NCBI GenBank assembly: GCA_900549295.1
Contig: URNG01000035.1
Coordinates: 1 to 27,162 of the forward strand
Reading direction: 5' to 3'
From: an uncultured Rhodocyclaceae bacterium
GTDB taxonomy: Bacteria; Pseudomonadota; Gammaproteobacteria; Burkholderiales; Rhodocyclaceae
DNA length: 27,162 nt
The position numbers and the translations under genes are program-made. Positions 15,677 to 23,316 of this stretch are shown here, piece after piece (the first letter of the stretch is position 1; each line of letters starts with the position of its first letter). Under the pieces are notes generated by a model that had not been told where the DNA came from, searched no databases, and saw nothing but the letters and a program-made list of their open reading frames with translations.

Positions 15677-16075
15677 GTGAATAATTCAGCCAACAATTCC
15701 CTCATCATCGGCAAGACGGATTACCTCTGTCTGATGCACCTGCGCCCGCCCGAAGAACTGGCCGCCGAGCTGGAGCGCGCCAGCGTGGTGGCCGACGACG
15801 CAGTGCCGGCCAACGTGGTCTGCATGGGCGCGCGCGTGGCTTACGCCGAGAAGGAAACGGGCAATCGCCGCGAAGTCGAAATCGTGTATCCATCCGACGC
15901 CAATCCTGCACAGGGCAAGGTGTCGGTGTTTGCCCCAGTCGGTGCTGCGTTGATCGGTCTTGCCATCGGTCACGAAATCGACTGGGAATTTCCTGGCGGC
16001 AACAGCCGCCGTTTGATCGTCGTGGAGGTCGTCCACCCCACGACCAATCCGTCGGTGCTGCCACCGCAGCACTGA
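15677..16075 (+). CDS. rnk: Rnk-like nucleoside diphosphate kinase regulator
   Basis: A ~132-aa member of the Rnk group of the GreA/GreB C-terminal-domain family. An N-terminal coiled region (LRPPEELAAELERASVV) is followed by the FKBP-like C-terminal domain, with GARVAYAEKETGNRREVEIVYP, SVFAPVGAALIGLAIGHEIDW and a closing basic strand. Rnk binds RNA polymerase and affects NDP kinase levels in Pseudomonas and E. coli. The start is uncertain. GTG at 15677 gives the usual length but has no clear ribosome site; in-frame TTG at 15623 is the alternative. A four-codon ORF, ATG ATT GCC CCG TGA (15666-15680), overlaps the GTG and might couple translation. gdhA follows after 24 bp. Confidence 0.82.
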   Translation: MNNSANNSLIIGKTDYLCLMHLRPPEELAAELERASVVADDAVPANVVCMGARVAYAEKETGNRREVEIVYPSDANPAQGKVSVFAPVGAALIGLAIGHEIDWEFPGGNSRRLIVVEVVHPTTNPSVLPPQH

Positions 16076-16099
16076 CATTTTCCTCGGGAGAACCCTATC

Positions 16100-17443
16100 G
16101 TGCGCTATACCTCATTACAAGATTTCCTCAACCAAGTTAGCACACGAAACCGAGGACAGCCCGAGTTCGAGCAGGCCGTTACCGAGGTGATCGAAAGCCT
16201 CTGGCCCTTCCTTGAGCAAAACCCGCGCTACACCGATCACGCCCTGCTCGACCGCCTGGTCGAGCCGGAACGCGTCATCATGTTCCGGGTTTCCTGGCTC
16301 GACGATCGCGGGCAAGTCCAGGTCAATCGTGGCTACCGGATCCAGCACTCTTCCGCCATCGGCCCCTACAAGGGCGGGATTCGTTTCCATCCTTCGGTCA
16401 ATCTCTCCATCCTCAAGTTCCTCGCTTTCGAGCAGACCTTCAAGAACGCGCTGACCACGCTGCCCATGGGCGGCGGCAAGGGCGGTTCGGATTTCGATCC
16501 GAAGGGCCGCAGCCCCGGTGAAGTCATGCGCTTCTGCCAGGCTTTCGTCAGTGAATTGTTCCGCCACATCGGCAGCGATACCGACGTGCCGGCGGGCGAC
16601 ATCGGCGTCGGCGGGCGTGAGGTCGGCTTCATGGCCGGCATGATGAAGAAGCTGTCCAACCGCTCCGACTGCGTGTTCACCGGCAAGGGCATCAGCTTCG
16701 GCGGCTCGCTCATCCGTCCGGAAGCGACCGGCTACGGCACCGTCTACTTCGCGCAGGAAATGCTGAAACTCCAGAAAAAGAGTTTCGAAGGCATGCGCGT
16801 CAGCGTTTCCGGTGCCGGCAACGTCGCCCAGTACGCGGTGGAAAAGGCCATGGCCCTGGGCGCCAAGGTGGTCACGGTGTCGGATTCGTCCGGCTGCATC
16901 GTCGATGAAGCAGGCTTCACGCGGGAAAAACTCGCCATCCTGATGGAAATCAAGAACGAGAAATATGGCCGCGTCAGCGATTACGCCAGCCGCGTCGGTG
17001 CACAGTTCGTCGCCGGTGCGACGCCCTGGCACGTTCCGGTGGACATCGCCCTGCCCTGCGCCACGCAGAACGAGCTCAACCTGGAAGACGCCAAGACCCT
17101 GGTCAAGAACGGCGTCATCTGCGTCGCCGAAGGCGCCAACATGCCTTCCACCGCCGATGCCGCCAAGTTCTTCGAGCAAAACGGCGTGCTCTACGCACCG
17201 GGCAAAGCCAGCAATGCCGGCGGTGTGGCCACTTCCGGTCTGGAAATGAGCCAGAACGCCATGCGTCTGTCGTGGACGCAGGAAGAAGTGGATGATCGCC
17301 TGCACAAGATCATGTGCAGCATCCACGAGGCTTGCGTGCGCTACGGCACCCACGCCGGCGGCAAGGTCAGCTACGTCGACGGGGCCAACATCGCCGGTTT
17401 CGTCAAGGTGGCCGACGCCATGCTCGCGCAAGGCGTCATCTAA
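16100..17443 (+). CDS. gdhA: NADP-specific glutamate dehydrogenase
   Basis: A 447-aa hexameric GDH that aminates 2-oxoglutarate with ammonia and NADPH. Length and sequence match the E. coli GdhA class. K91 (GPYKGGIRFHPSVN) and K115 are substrate-binding lysines, and K127 in PMGGGKGG is the catalytic lysine. The nucleotide-binding Rossmann motif is SGAGNVA (237-243). EGANMPST and GKASNAGGVA are conserved C-terminal blocks. The start is GTG at 16100, preceded by GGGAG 9 bp upstream. Transcription probably comes from the promoter before rnk. Confidence 0.96.
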   Translation: MRYTSLQDFLNQVSTRNRGQPEFEQAVTEVIESLWPFLEQNPRYTDHALLDRLVEPERVIMFRVSWLDDRGQVQVNRGYRIQHSSAIGPYKGGIRFHPSVNLSILKFLAFEQTFKNALTTLPMGGGKGGSDFDPKGRSPGEVMRFCQAFVSELFRHIGSDTDVPAGDIGVGGREVGFMAGMMKKLSNRSDCVFTGKGISFGGSLIRPEATGYGTVYFAQEMLKLQKKSFEGMRVSVSGAGNVAQYAVEKAMALGAKVVTVSDSSGCIVDEAGFTREKLAILMEIKNEKYGRVSDYASRVGAQFVAGATPWHVPVDIALPCATQNELNLEDAKTLVKNGVICVAEGANMPSTADAAKFFEQNGVLYAPGKASNAGGVATSGLEMSQNAMRLSWTQEEVDDRLHKIMCSIHEACVRYGTHAGGKVSYVDGANIAGFVKVADAMLAQGVI

Positions 17444-17461
17444 GGGCTGCTAAAACAGCCC
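17444..17461. terminator. Small hairpin between convergent gdhA and sirB2
   Basis: GGGCTG (17444-17449) pairs with CAGCCC (17456-17461) around CTAAAA, starting on the base after the gdhA stop and overlapping the end of the minus-strand gene. The stem is short and lacks a T tract; it may serve weakly in both directions. Confidence 0.35.
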
Positions 17462-17833
17462 CAGGCTCGCTTGCCGGCTCAAGGCCACGCCTACGATGTA
17501 GGCGAAAGCCAGAGCGGCAAGCAGGCCAAATTTGAGGCGCGACACCGGCGCCCGCCCGGGTTTCAGAGCCATCGCCCCAAGGACGATATACGCCAGCAAG
17601 ACCAGCACCTTGGCCGTCAGCCAGCCTTGCACGAACGGATACTGGCCACTCATCCAGACCATGAAGAAGGCGCTGAAAAACAGCGTCGAATCGACGAGAT
17701 GCGGCAAGATTCGCGTCCAGCGCGCGCGCAAGCGCGGCGAATCCGTCATCGCCCAGAAAAAGCGCAGGGCAAAACCCAGTCCTGAAAGCACGACGCAAGT
17801 CACGTGCAGATGTTTCAACAAGACGTAATTCAT
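17450..17833 (-). CDS. SirB2-family small membrane protein
   Basis: A 127-aa protein with four predicted membrane helices. It starts MNYVLLKHLHVTCVVLSGLGFALRF and has the family's H-x-V/D-x-x-L segment (ILPHLVDSTLFFSAF) and KP/K loop. SirB2 proteins were named for a Salmonella invasion gene, but their biochemical role is unknown. Its first codon overlaps the stop of the preceding 432-aa membrane protein (ATGA type, 4 bp), so translation is coupled. It is the last gene of the FNR-boxed operon. Confidence 0.82.
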   Translation of the reverse strand: MNYVLLKHLHVTCVVLSGLGFALRFFWAMTDSPRLRARWTRILPHLVDSTLFFSAFFMVWMSGQYPFVQGWLTAKVLVLLAYIVLGAMALKPGRAPVSRLKFGLLAALAFAYIVGVALSRQASLGLF

Positions 17834-19128
17834 GCTTCCTTCCCGTTCACGAGCGCCGGCTGGCGGAATTTACGGTAGCGCCAGACCGCGCGTGCCAGAT
17901 TCAGAAACAAGCCCGCTCCAGCCAGGACCACCAGGAAACCAGCGGGGATGGACAAACCGGCAGGCCACAACCATGCTCCCAGCAAAAGGGCGCAGGCCAG
18001 GTGAAAAACCCGCAACTGGCGCAAGGCTTCCGGTTCCCCCAGCAGACGGTTCATCGCCGGTGGCGGCTTGCCGATCGCCGAGCGGTTCTGCAAATCGAAC
18101 CAGAGCAGGAACGGCACGATCTTGTACAACATGCCGGTAATGAAGGCAACATAACCGCCCATCAGGACCAGCAGCCCCAAAAGGAGCGGCCAGGCATCGG
18201 ATTCAGCCAGCCGCGGAAGCAAACTCCCGACCAGCACCATGAGCAGAACCAGCAGCAAGGCGTACAAACCGAACTGCCAGTAGCGCAAGGTGGCATCCGG
18301 CCGCGCCCGACGCCGCCTGCGCTGCAGTTGCAGGGTCTGGATGACGAAAAACAACCCGATCAGCGACAACAGGAAGCGCGCATCGCCCACCAGCCAGGCG
18401 GCATCTGTCAGCGTGCCCACGCTCCACAGCAGCAGCGTCAGAAAGATCAGGCGCGGAAACCACCAGGCCGGGCGCGCCGGATAACCCGGCGTCAACTGGA
18501 ACATGGGCACCACCACGTAAGCCACCGCCGCCAGCAGAATGGCCGACCAGCCCCCCAGCCCCCAGCCCGCGTGCAGATTGGTCAGCCGCTCCAGAGCCAC
18601 CGGCCAGCCGCCGGCCAGGGCAAAGAGCATGTACAGACCGCTGGCGGCGGTAATCGCCAAGGCCACGAGGGCCATTTTCAGGCCACGTATGCTGGGGCTG
18701 GTCGAGCGCACCCGCCACAAGGCCCAGCCGGCCGCGCCGACAAAAAGCCCCAGCGCACCGATCAGGAAGGCCGCTGCCGCATACATCCAGCCACTCGCGG
18801 ATTGCAGGAAACCCAGCACCAGACAGAGCACGCCGCAATTGAGCAAAGGGTGCACCAGCGCGGCAATCAGGCGCGGACGCGGCAGATTGGCACCGGCCAC
18901 CACCGGCAGAATCTGGATCAGCGCGCCCAGCATGATCTGCAGCATGAAACCCAGGGTCAGCAGGTGGGTTACGGCGAGCGCCGCCGGCGTCCAGCGCGAA
19001 ACGAAAATCGTCTCCCCCTCGAAAGCAAGCAGCAGGCCTGCCAACACCAGATAGAGCGGTGCCGTTACAAAAAAACGTAACGGTGCCGCAACCGGCGGCC
19101 CTTGCTCAAACGCGAGTAAGGCTTGCAT
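17830..19128 (-). CDS. Polytopic membrane protein, heme-copper oxidase subunit I/NnrS-like fold
   Basis: A 432-aa protein with about twelve predicted membrane helices and no assigned function that I know with certainty. Several His residues sit inside helices: VTHLLTLGFMLQIMLGALIQILPVVAG, ALVHPLLNCG, TNLHAGWGLGGWSAILLAAVAY and, near the C-terminus, VFHLACALLLGAW. The H-x2-T-L-G-x4-I-x-G-x2-x-Q-x2-P pattern recalls subunit I of heme-copper oxidases and NnrS-type heme/copper membrane proteins. A basic loop (QRRRRRARP) lies in the middle. It starts 12 bp after the DUF2249 gene and overlaps sirB2. Heme or metal binding is inferred from the in-helix histidines and the anaerobic promoter. Confidence 0.7.
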   Translation of the reverse strand: MQALLAFEQGPPVAAPLRFFVTAPLYLVLAGLLLAFEGETIFVSRWTPAALAVTHLLTLGFMLQIMLGALIQILPVVAGANLPRPRLIAALVHPLLNCGVLCLVLGFLQSASGWMYAAAAFLIGALGLFVGAAGWALWRVRSTSPSIRGLKMALVALAITAASGLYMLFALAGGWPVALERLTNLHAGWGLGGWSAILLAAVAYVVVPMFQLTPGYPARPAWWFPRLIFLTLLLWSVGTLTDAAWLVGDARFLLSLIGLFFVIQTLQLQRRRRRARPDATLRYWQFGLYALLLVLLMVLVGSLLPRLAESDAWPLLLGLLVLMGGYVAFITGMLYKIVPFLLWFDLQNRSAIGKPPPAMNRLLGEPEALRQLRVFHLACALLLGAWLWPAGLSIPAGFLVVLAGAGLFLNLARAVWRYRKFRQPALVNGKEA

Positions 19129-19140
19129 CCAGGCGCGGTA

Positions 19141-19365
19141 TCAGCGGGTGATACGGATGGCGAAAGTGCCATCGGTCCGCAATTCGCTTTCCCAGCTATG
19201 GCCGTTTTTCTGCAGGACGCGATACAAGGGGTGCGGTTCGCGGTAGAGCAGCAGCAGCATTTCCTCGCCTGGCTGCAAGGTATCGAGCATTTCCATGGTC
19301 GCCACGAAGGGTTGCGGCGGCTCCATGTAGCGTGCATCGACGGTGCGTTCGGCGGGAAAATCCAT
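19141..19365 (-). CDS. DUF2249-domain protein
   Basis: A 74-aa protein filled by one DUF2249 domain, a small TusA-like alpha/beta fold. The landmarks are VDARYMEPPQPFVATMEMLD and LLLLYREPHPLYRVLQKNGHSWE. DUF2249 often accompanies hemerythrin-like domains and nitrogen-oxide genes in denitrifiers; its activity is unknown. The ATG at 19365 shares its A with the TGA of the upstream hemerythrin-like gene (TGATG), and GGAGG precedes it, so translation is coupled. An extended frame to 19437 overlaps the upstream gene and is unlikely. Confidence 0.85.
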   Translation of the reverse strand: MDFPAERTVDARYMEPPQPFVATMEMLDTLQPGEEMLLLLYREPHPLYRVLQKNGHSWESELRTDGTFAIRITR

Positions 19366-19817
19366 CACCCCTCCCGCAAGGCGGCCTGCAAGCGTTCGAG
19401 CAGGGCCGGCGCGTCCGCCGCCAGATGCTGGTCGCACATCGGATAAAGCACGTTCTCTTCCTTCATGTTGTGCTGCTGCATGGTAATCAGGAGGCTGTCC
19501 GCCTGCCCGAGGAAGCCTTCGCGGTCGCCCGCGGCGAGCGCGTCGCCGGCGGCGTCCATCATGCCGCGCATCTGCTCGTGTTCCATGCGCATCACCTGGG
19601 TCGGTCCCATGCGCATGCCGGTACTGTCCTCGAAAGCAGGAAACAGGGTGCTTTCCTCGGCAGCGAAGTGGCGCAGCACCGCCTGGTGAAAGCGCCCGAA
19701 GCTGTCCGCCGCAGCCGTCAGATCACCGTCGCCGGCAGCTTGCTCGGCAACGGCGAACAGATCGTCGCAATCGCGGTGGTCGTGCTGAAGAAACTGCTGC
19801 AGGCTCATGGTGCTCAT
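19365..19817 (-). CDS. Hemerythrin-like HHE cation-binding protein
   Basis: A 150-aa four-helix hemerythrin-like protein expected to bind a di-iron centre. Likely ligands are H12 or H14 (QHDHRDCDD), H50 and E54 (RHFAAEE), H80 (MEHEQM), and H116 with E120 (QQHNMKEENVLYP). Such proteins bind O2 or NO, or help repair iron-sulfur clusters. The start is ATG at 19817 (MSTMSL); the internal ATG at 19808 is about as good, as GGA lies 9 bp before it. It is the first gene of a four-gene operon behind a perfect FNR-type box. A much longer frame running up to 20258 is a shadow of phaC. Confidence 0.88.
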   Translation of the reverse strand: MSTMSLQQFLQHDHRDCDDLFAVAEQAAGDGDLTAAADSFGRFHQAVLRHFAAEESTLFPAFEDSTGMRMGPTQVMRMEHEQMRGMMDAAGDALAAGDREGFLGQADSLLITMQQHNMKEENVLYPMCDQHLAADAPALLERLQAALREG

Positions 19818-19872
19818 TCCGAAGGATTCATCGATACATCGCCATTTTCTTGGATGCACCGCAGACGGTGCC

Positions 19873-19886
19873 TTGATGGGTATCAA
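19873..19886. promoter_or_regulatory. Perfect FNR/DNR box upstream of the hemerythrin-like operon
   Basis: TTGATGGGTATCAA matches TTGAT-N4-ATCAA at every fixed position. On the minus strand a GAAAAT (19849-19844) follows after 23 bp, one more than ideal class II spacing, and the ATG is about 56 bp beyond the box. The box lies between the phaC stop and the operon, all on one strand, so its only plausible target is the operon. FNR and the NO sensor DNR/NnrR bind the same sequence and cannot be told apart here. Confidence 0.85.
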
Positions 19887-19933
19887 AGCACGCCTGACCC
19901 GTCTTATTATCTTTTTCTTATCTTGCTTGCCGC

Positions 19934-21682
19934 CTACTTTTCCAGCACGTAGGTGCCCGGCGCATCGGCCAGGGCCGGGAACCTGCGATTCGCCGCCGGG
20001 TAGGCATCGACCTGCGCGCCACCGCGCTGGCGCAGCCAGACCGTCCAGTCCTCCCACCAGCTTCCCGGTTTTTTCTCGGTGCGCGCCTGCCAGCGTTCCC
20101 AATGCTCGTTGTGCTCGGGTTCGCCCACCCAGTAAGCGCGCTTGGGCGGATTGACCGGCGGATTGACGATGCCCACGATATGCCCGGAAGTGGACAGCAC
20201 GAAGCGCACCGGGGCCGCCACATTGACGTATTTGCGGATGCGGTAGCACTGCTTCCACGGCGCGATGTGGTCATCGACCGCCGTCACCGCGTAGAGCGGC
20301 TGGGTGATGCGTCCCAGATCGATGGGCTCGCCGGCAATCGTCAGGTGATCGCGCTTGACCAGATTGTTGTGCAGATACATTTCGCGCAGGTAGTAGCTGT
20401 GCATGGCCTGCGGCATGCGCGTCGAATCGACGTTCCAGAACAGCACGTCGAACGGCGGCAAAGGCTCGCCCAGCAGATAGCTGTTCACCCAGTACTGCCA
20501 GATCAGGCTGTTCGAGCGCAGCAGGCGGAAGGAGGATGCCATCTGCGCGCCGTCCAGGTAGCCTTGCTCGGCCATCATCTTTTCCAGGGCATCGATGCAC
20601 ACATCGTCGATGAACACCTCGATGTCGCCCGGATTGGAAAAATCGGTCAGGGTGGTGAACAGCGTCCAGTCCGCCACCGGCATCTCTTGCTCGCCGTAGC
20701 GCTTGTTGGCCCAGGCCATGTAGGTGCTGACCAGGGTGCCGCCGATGCAGTAACCCGCCAGATGCACCTGCGGCACCTTGCAGAACTCGCGCGCCACGCG
20801 CACCGCCTCGCCGACGCCATCGGTGAGGTAATCGTCGAAACGCACGTCGTGCATCGTGTCGTCCGGGTTCTTCCAGCTCGTGATGAATACCGAGAAACCC
20901 TGATCGGTCAGGTACTTGACCATGCTCTTGCGCGAGGTCAGGTCGAGGATGTAGAACTTGTTGATCCACGGCGTGACGATGACGATCGGCATCGCCTGCA
21001 CTTTTTCCGTGGTCGGCGTGTAGTGGATCAATTCCAGCATGCGGTTGCGGAACACCACCTTGCCCGGCGTCGTCGCCAGATCCTTGCCGACGGTGAAGGC
21101 ATCGCGCTCGATCATCTGAATGTCCTTCGCCTTGACGTCGCGCTGGAAATTCGCCCAGCCCTGGCGCAGGCTCTCGCCGCCGCTCGCCGCCGCGCGCTCG
21201 ATGGCGGTCGGGTTGAGCCAGAAGAAATTGGTCGGCGCCACCGCGTTCAGCCATTTGCGCAGCCAGAAGGCAGCGCGGCGCTGTTCCTTTTCCGACAGGC
21301 CCGGCGTCTCGAAAGCCATGTCCTGCAGGCGGTGCGTAAATGCCAGATACCACTCCTTGACGATGTCCCAGGTCGCGGAATCCGTCCATGCGGCATCGGC
21401 AAAGCGGGCATCATCCGGGTGCGGCGTGACCACATCGGTCGACGGCATGCCCAGCGCACGGCGCGTCACGTGAGCCTGCAGGGCCAGCAGATCGCCACTC
21501 AGGCCATTGAGGGCGCGCGACAGTTCCACGGGGTGCATGTACCAGGCCAATTGTGCCCGCAGCATCGAGGACACGACGCCAAAGGGGTCGATGGCATTGC
21601 TCATCGAACGCAGGGCGCTTTCCACAGGGCTCAAGGCACGCAGATCGAGCGCACCTTGCTCGGCGACGGGGGGGTGTGACAT
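19934..21682 (-). CDS. phaC: Class I poly(3-hydroxyalkanoate) synthase
   Basis: A 582-aa PHA synthase that polymerises hydroxyacyl-CoA, mainly 3-hydroxybutyryl-CoA for class I, at granule surfaces. The nucleophile C312 lies in the lipase-like box GYCIGGT. D471 (VDDHIAPW) and H501 (SGHIVGIVNPP) complete the triad, at positions close to those of Cupriavidus PhaC. The N-terminal domain contains WYLAFTHRLQDM and FWLNPTA, and the alpha/beta-hydrolase core begins near residue 205. I chose the ATG at 21682 because AAGGAG lies 6 bp before it; the ATG at 21688 touches the ribosome site. A possible promoter is TATAAA (21734-21729) with TTGCCC (21759-21754), spacer 19. No phaA, phaB or phasin is in view. 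Confidence 0.95.
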   Translation of the reverse strand: MSHPPVAEQGALDLRALSPVESALRSMSNAIDPFGVVSSMLRAQLAWYMHPVELSRALNGLSGDLLALQAHVTRRALGMPSTDVVTPHPDDARFADAAWTDSATWDIVKEWYLAFTHRLQDMAFETPGLSEKEQRRAAFWLRKWLNAVAPTNFFWLNPTAIERAAASGGESLRQGWANFQRDVKAKDIQMIERDAFTVGKDLATTPGKVVFRNRMLELIHYTPTTEKVQAMPIVIVTPWINKFYILDLTSRKSMVKYLTDQGFSVFITSWKNPDDTMHDVRFDDYLTDGVGEAVRVAREFCKVPQVHLAGYCIGGTLVSTYMAWANKRYGEQEMPVADWTLFTTLTDFSNPGDIEVFIDDVCIDALEKMMAEQGYLDGAQMASSFRLLRSNSLIWQYWVNSYLLGEPLPPFDVLFWNVDSTRMPQAMHSYYLREMYLHNNLVKRDHLTIAGEPIDLGRITQPLYAVTAVDDHIAPWKQCYRIRKYVNVAAPVRFVLSTSGHIVGIVNPPVNPPKRAYWVGEPEHNEHWERWQARTEKKPGSWWEDWTVWLRQRGGAQVDAYPAANRRFPALADAPGTYVLEK

Positions 21683-21884
21683 GAACATCTCCTTTCGGGG
21701 CAGGGCATTCCGGCTTTCGACCTGTCATTTTATACCGTCTTGCCAGCCACACAGGGCAAATCGGAGAAGCGTTGCCGACACGCCATTTGCCACGCCTGCG
21801 GCATTTTGTTTTCCCCCAACTTGGCGTAGCATCGGTCCGATCCGGCAAAAACGAGCGCCGGCCCGCCTTTTGAGGAGTTTTCAC

Positions 21885-22328
21885 ATGTTCAAGCACATTC
21901 TCGTTCCCACCGATGGTTCCGAACTGTCCAGCGCCACCGCCAAACGGGCCGTGGATTACGCCAGGGAAACCGGCGCGCGTGTCACCGCCTTCTACGCCAA
22001 GCCGGAATACCGCATCGCCTATTTCGGTGAAGGCGCATTGATCGACTCCACCACGCCCGCCACCTTTGCCGAAATGGCGGAAAAACAGGCGGCCGAAGTG
22101 CTGGGCCAGGTTGCCGCCTGGTGCCAGGAAGTCGGCGTCGATTGCAGCACCCGCTCCACCACCAGCGACCTGCCTTACGAAGCCATCATCAATGCCGCCA
22201 CCGATGCCGGCTGCGACCTGATTTTCATGGCTTCGCACGGTCGCCGGGGCATCACCGGCCTGTTGCTGGGCAGCGAAACGAACAAGGTGCTCACCCACTC
22301 GAAGATTCCGGTTCTGGTCTATCGCTGA
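21885..22328 (+). CDS. Universal stress protein, UspA family
   Basis: A 147-aa single-domain USP. It starts MFKHILVPTDGSELSS and ends with the nucleotide loop SHGRRGITGLLLGSETNKVL. The G-x9-G-S part of the ATP-binding motif is intact, with Ala in place of the first Gly. GAGGAG lies 9 bp before the ATG. The 196-bp gap to phaC must hold both divergent promoters; I see no clear -35/-10 pair for this gene. USPs are often induced with PHA and anaerobic stress genes, but no regulator site is visible. Confidence 0.93.
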   Translation: MFKHILVPTDGSELSSATAKRAVDYARETGARVTAFYAKPEYRIAYFGEGALIDSTTPATFAEMAEKQAAEVLGQVAAWCQEVGVDCSTRSTTSDLPYEAIINAATDAGCDLIFMASHGRRGITGLLLGSETNKVLTHSKIPVLVYR

Positions 22329-22342
22329 ACCGATCCGCCATG

Positions 22343-22383
22343 CAGGGCGGGCGCGGCGACCAGGTGTCGTTACGCCCGCCCTG
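22343..22383. terminator. Hairpin after the universal stress gene
   Basis: CAGGGCGGGCG (22343-22353) pairs perfectly with CGCCCGCCCTG (22373-22383), with a smaller GAC/GTC dyad in the 19-nt loop. No T tract follows, so termination may be incomplete. The rest of the 22329-22491 gap shows no clear promoter. Confidence 0.5.
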
Positions 22384-22491
22384 AACCGTCCACCCGGTCC
22401 GCCGTAAAAAAAGATTCACACCGGATGTGGTAACCTCTTCGATTGCTGCACTGCACCAACCCCAACCGTTCAAATTCTCACAAGGAAGAAC

Positions 22492-23280
22492 ATGACGACC
22501 CAAACCACCTCCGTCGCCCTCCCGCTCACCGGCAAAAAAGGGCTGATCACCGGCATCGCCAACGACAAATCCATCGCTTACGCGGTTGCCCAGGCCATCG
22601 TCGCCCTCGGCGGCGAAGTCGCCATCACCTACCAGAACGACAAGACCGCCCGCTACACCCAGCCGCTGGCCGATGCCCTGGGCGCAAAACTGTTCCTGAA
22701 ACTGGACGTGGCCGAACCGGGCAGCCTGGAAAACGTCGTCGCCCAATGCGGCGAAGCCTTCGGCCAGATCGATTTCGCCATCCACTCGATGGCCTTCTGC
22801 AACGCCGACGACCTGCACGGACGCGTCATTGACGCCACCGAACAGGGCTTCGATTCGGCCATGAACGTTTCCTGCCACAGCTTCCTGCGCATGGCCAAGG
22901 CGCTGGAACCCTTGATGACCAACGGCGGCTCGCTGATTACCATGTCCTACCTCGGCGCCGAGCGCGTGGTGCGCAACTACGGCGTCATGGGCATCATCAA
23001 GGCGGCGCTCGAATCCGCTGTCCGCTACATGGCCTACGACCTCGGCCCCAAGGGCATCCGCGTCTTCGCCGTGTCGCCCGGCCCGATCATGACGCGCGCC
23101 GCGTCCGGCATCGCCAACTTCAACAACCTGCTGGAAAACGACGCGCAGAAAGCGCCGCTGGGCCGCACCGTGACCATCGAGGAAGTCGGCGCGCTGACCG
23201 CCTTCCTGTGCACCGCCGGCTCTTCCGGCATGACCGGCCAGACCATCTACGTCGACGCCGGCGCGCACATCGTCGCCTGA
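22492..23280 (+). CDS. fabI: Enoyl-ACP reductase FabI
   Basis: A 262-aa short-chain reductase of the FabI type, the NADH-dependent last step of the fatty acid elongation cycle. The atypical Gly motif is ITGIANDKSIAYAVA, and the catalytic pair is Y163-x6-K170, with Y153 (SYLGAER) equivalent to E. coli Y146. The sequence belongs to a divergent branch (FDSAMNVSCHSFLRMAKALEPLM, GIRVFAVSPGPIMTRAASGI) that I associate with betaproteobacteria, where a second enoyl reductase is common. The ATG at 22492 follows AGGAAG. It is the last intact gene before the junction. Confidence 0.93.
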   Translation: MTTQTTSVALPLTGKKGLITGIANDKSIAYAVAQAIVALGGEVAITYQNDKTARYTQPLADALGAKLFLKLDVAEPGSLENVVAQCGEAFGQIDFAIHSMAFCNADDLHGRVIDATEQGFDSAMNVSCHSFLRMAKALEPLMTNGGSLITMSYLGAERVVRNYGVMGIIKAALESAVRYMAYDLGPKGIRVFAVSPGPIMTRAASGIANFNNLLENDAQKAPLGRTVTIEEVGALTAFLCTAGSSGMTGQTIYVDAGAHIVA

Positions 23281-23292
23281 TTACCGGCACCT

Positions 23293-23316
23293 CCCGCCGC
23301 CGCCGCCCCCCCCCGC
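23293..23316. other. Chimeric junction in a (CCG)4-C9 tract
   Basis: Thirteen bases after the fabI stop the sequence becomes (CCG)4 and then nine C (23306-23314). Immediately beyond, from 23317, it reads in frame as the middle of an actinobacterial PEP carboxylase. GC content drops abruptly: line 22981-23040 counts 38 of 60 G+C and line 23701-23760 counts 30 of 60. Codon use also shifts towards T-ending codons. Confidence 0.9.

Noticed and set aside
20102..21679. A 525-aa plus-strand frame opposite phaC.
   Set aside because: It is antisense to a complete, well-conserved PHA synthase and has no recognisable domain.
22786..22800. FabI has Ala where E. coli FabI has Gly93 (HSMAF against HSIGF), a position linked to triclosan resistance.
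   Set aside because: Ala is natural at this position in susceptible FabI proteins such as that of Staphylococcus aureus, so it does not indicate resistance.
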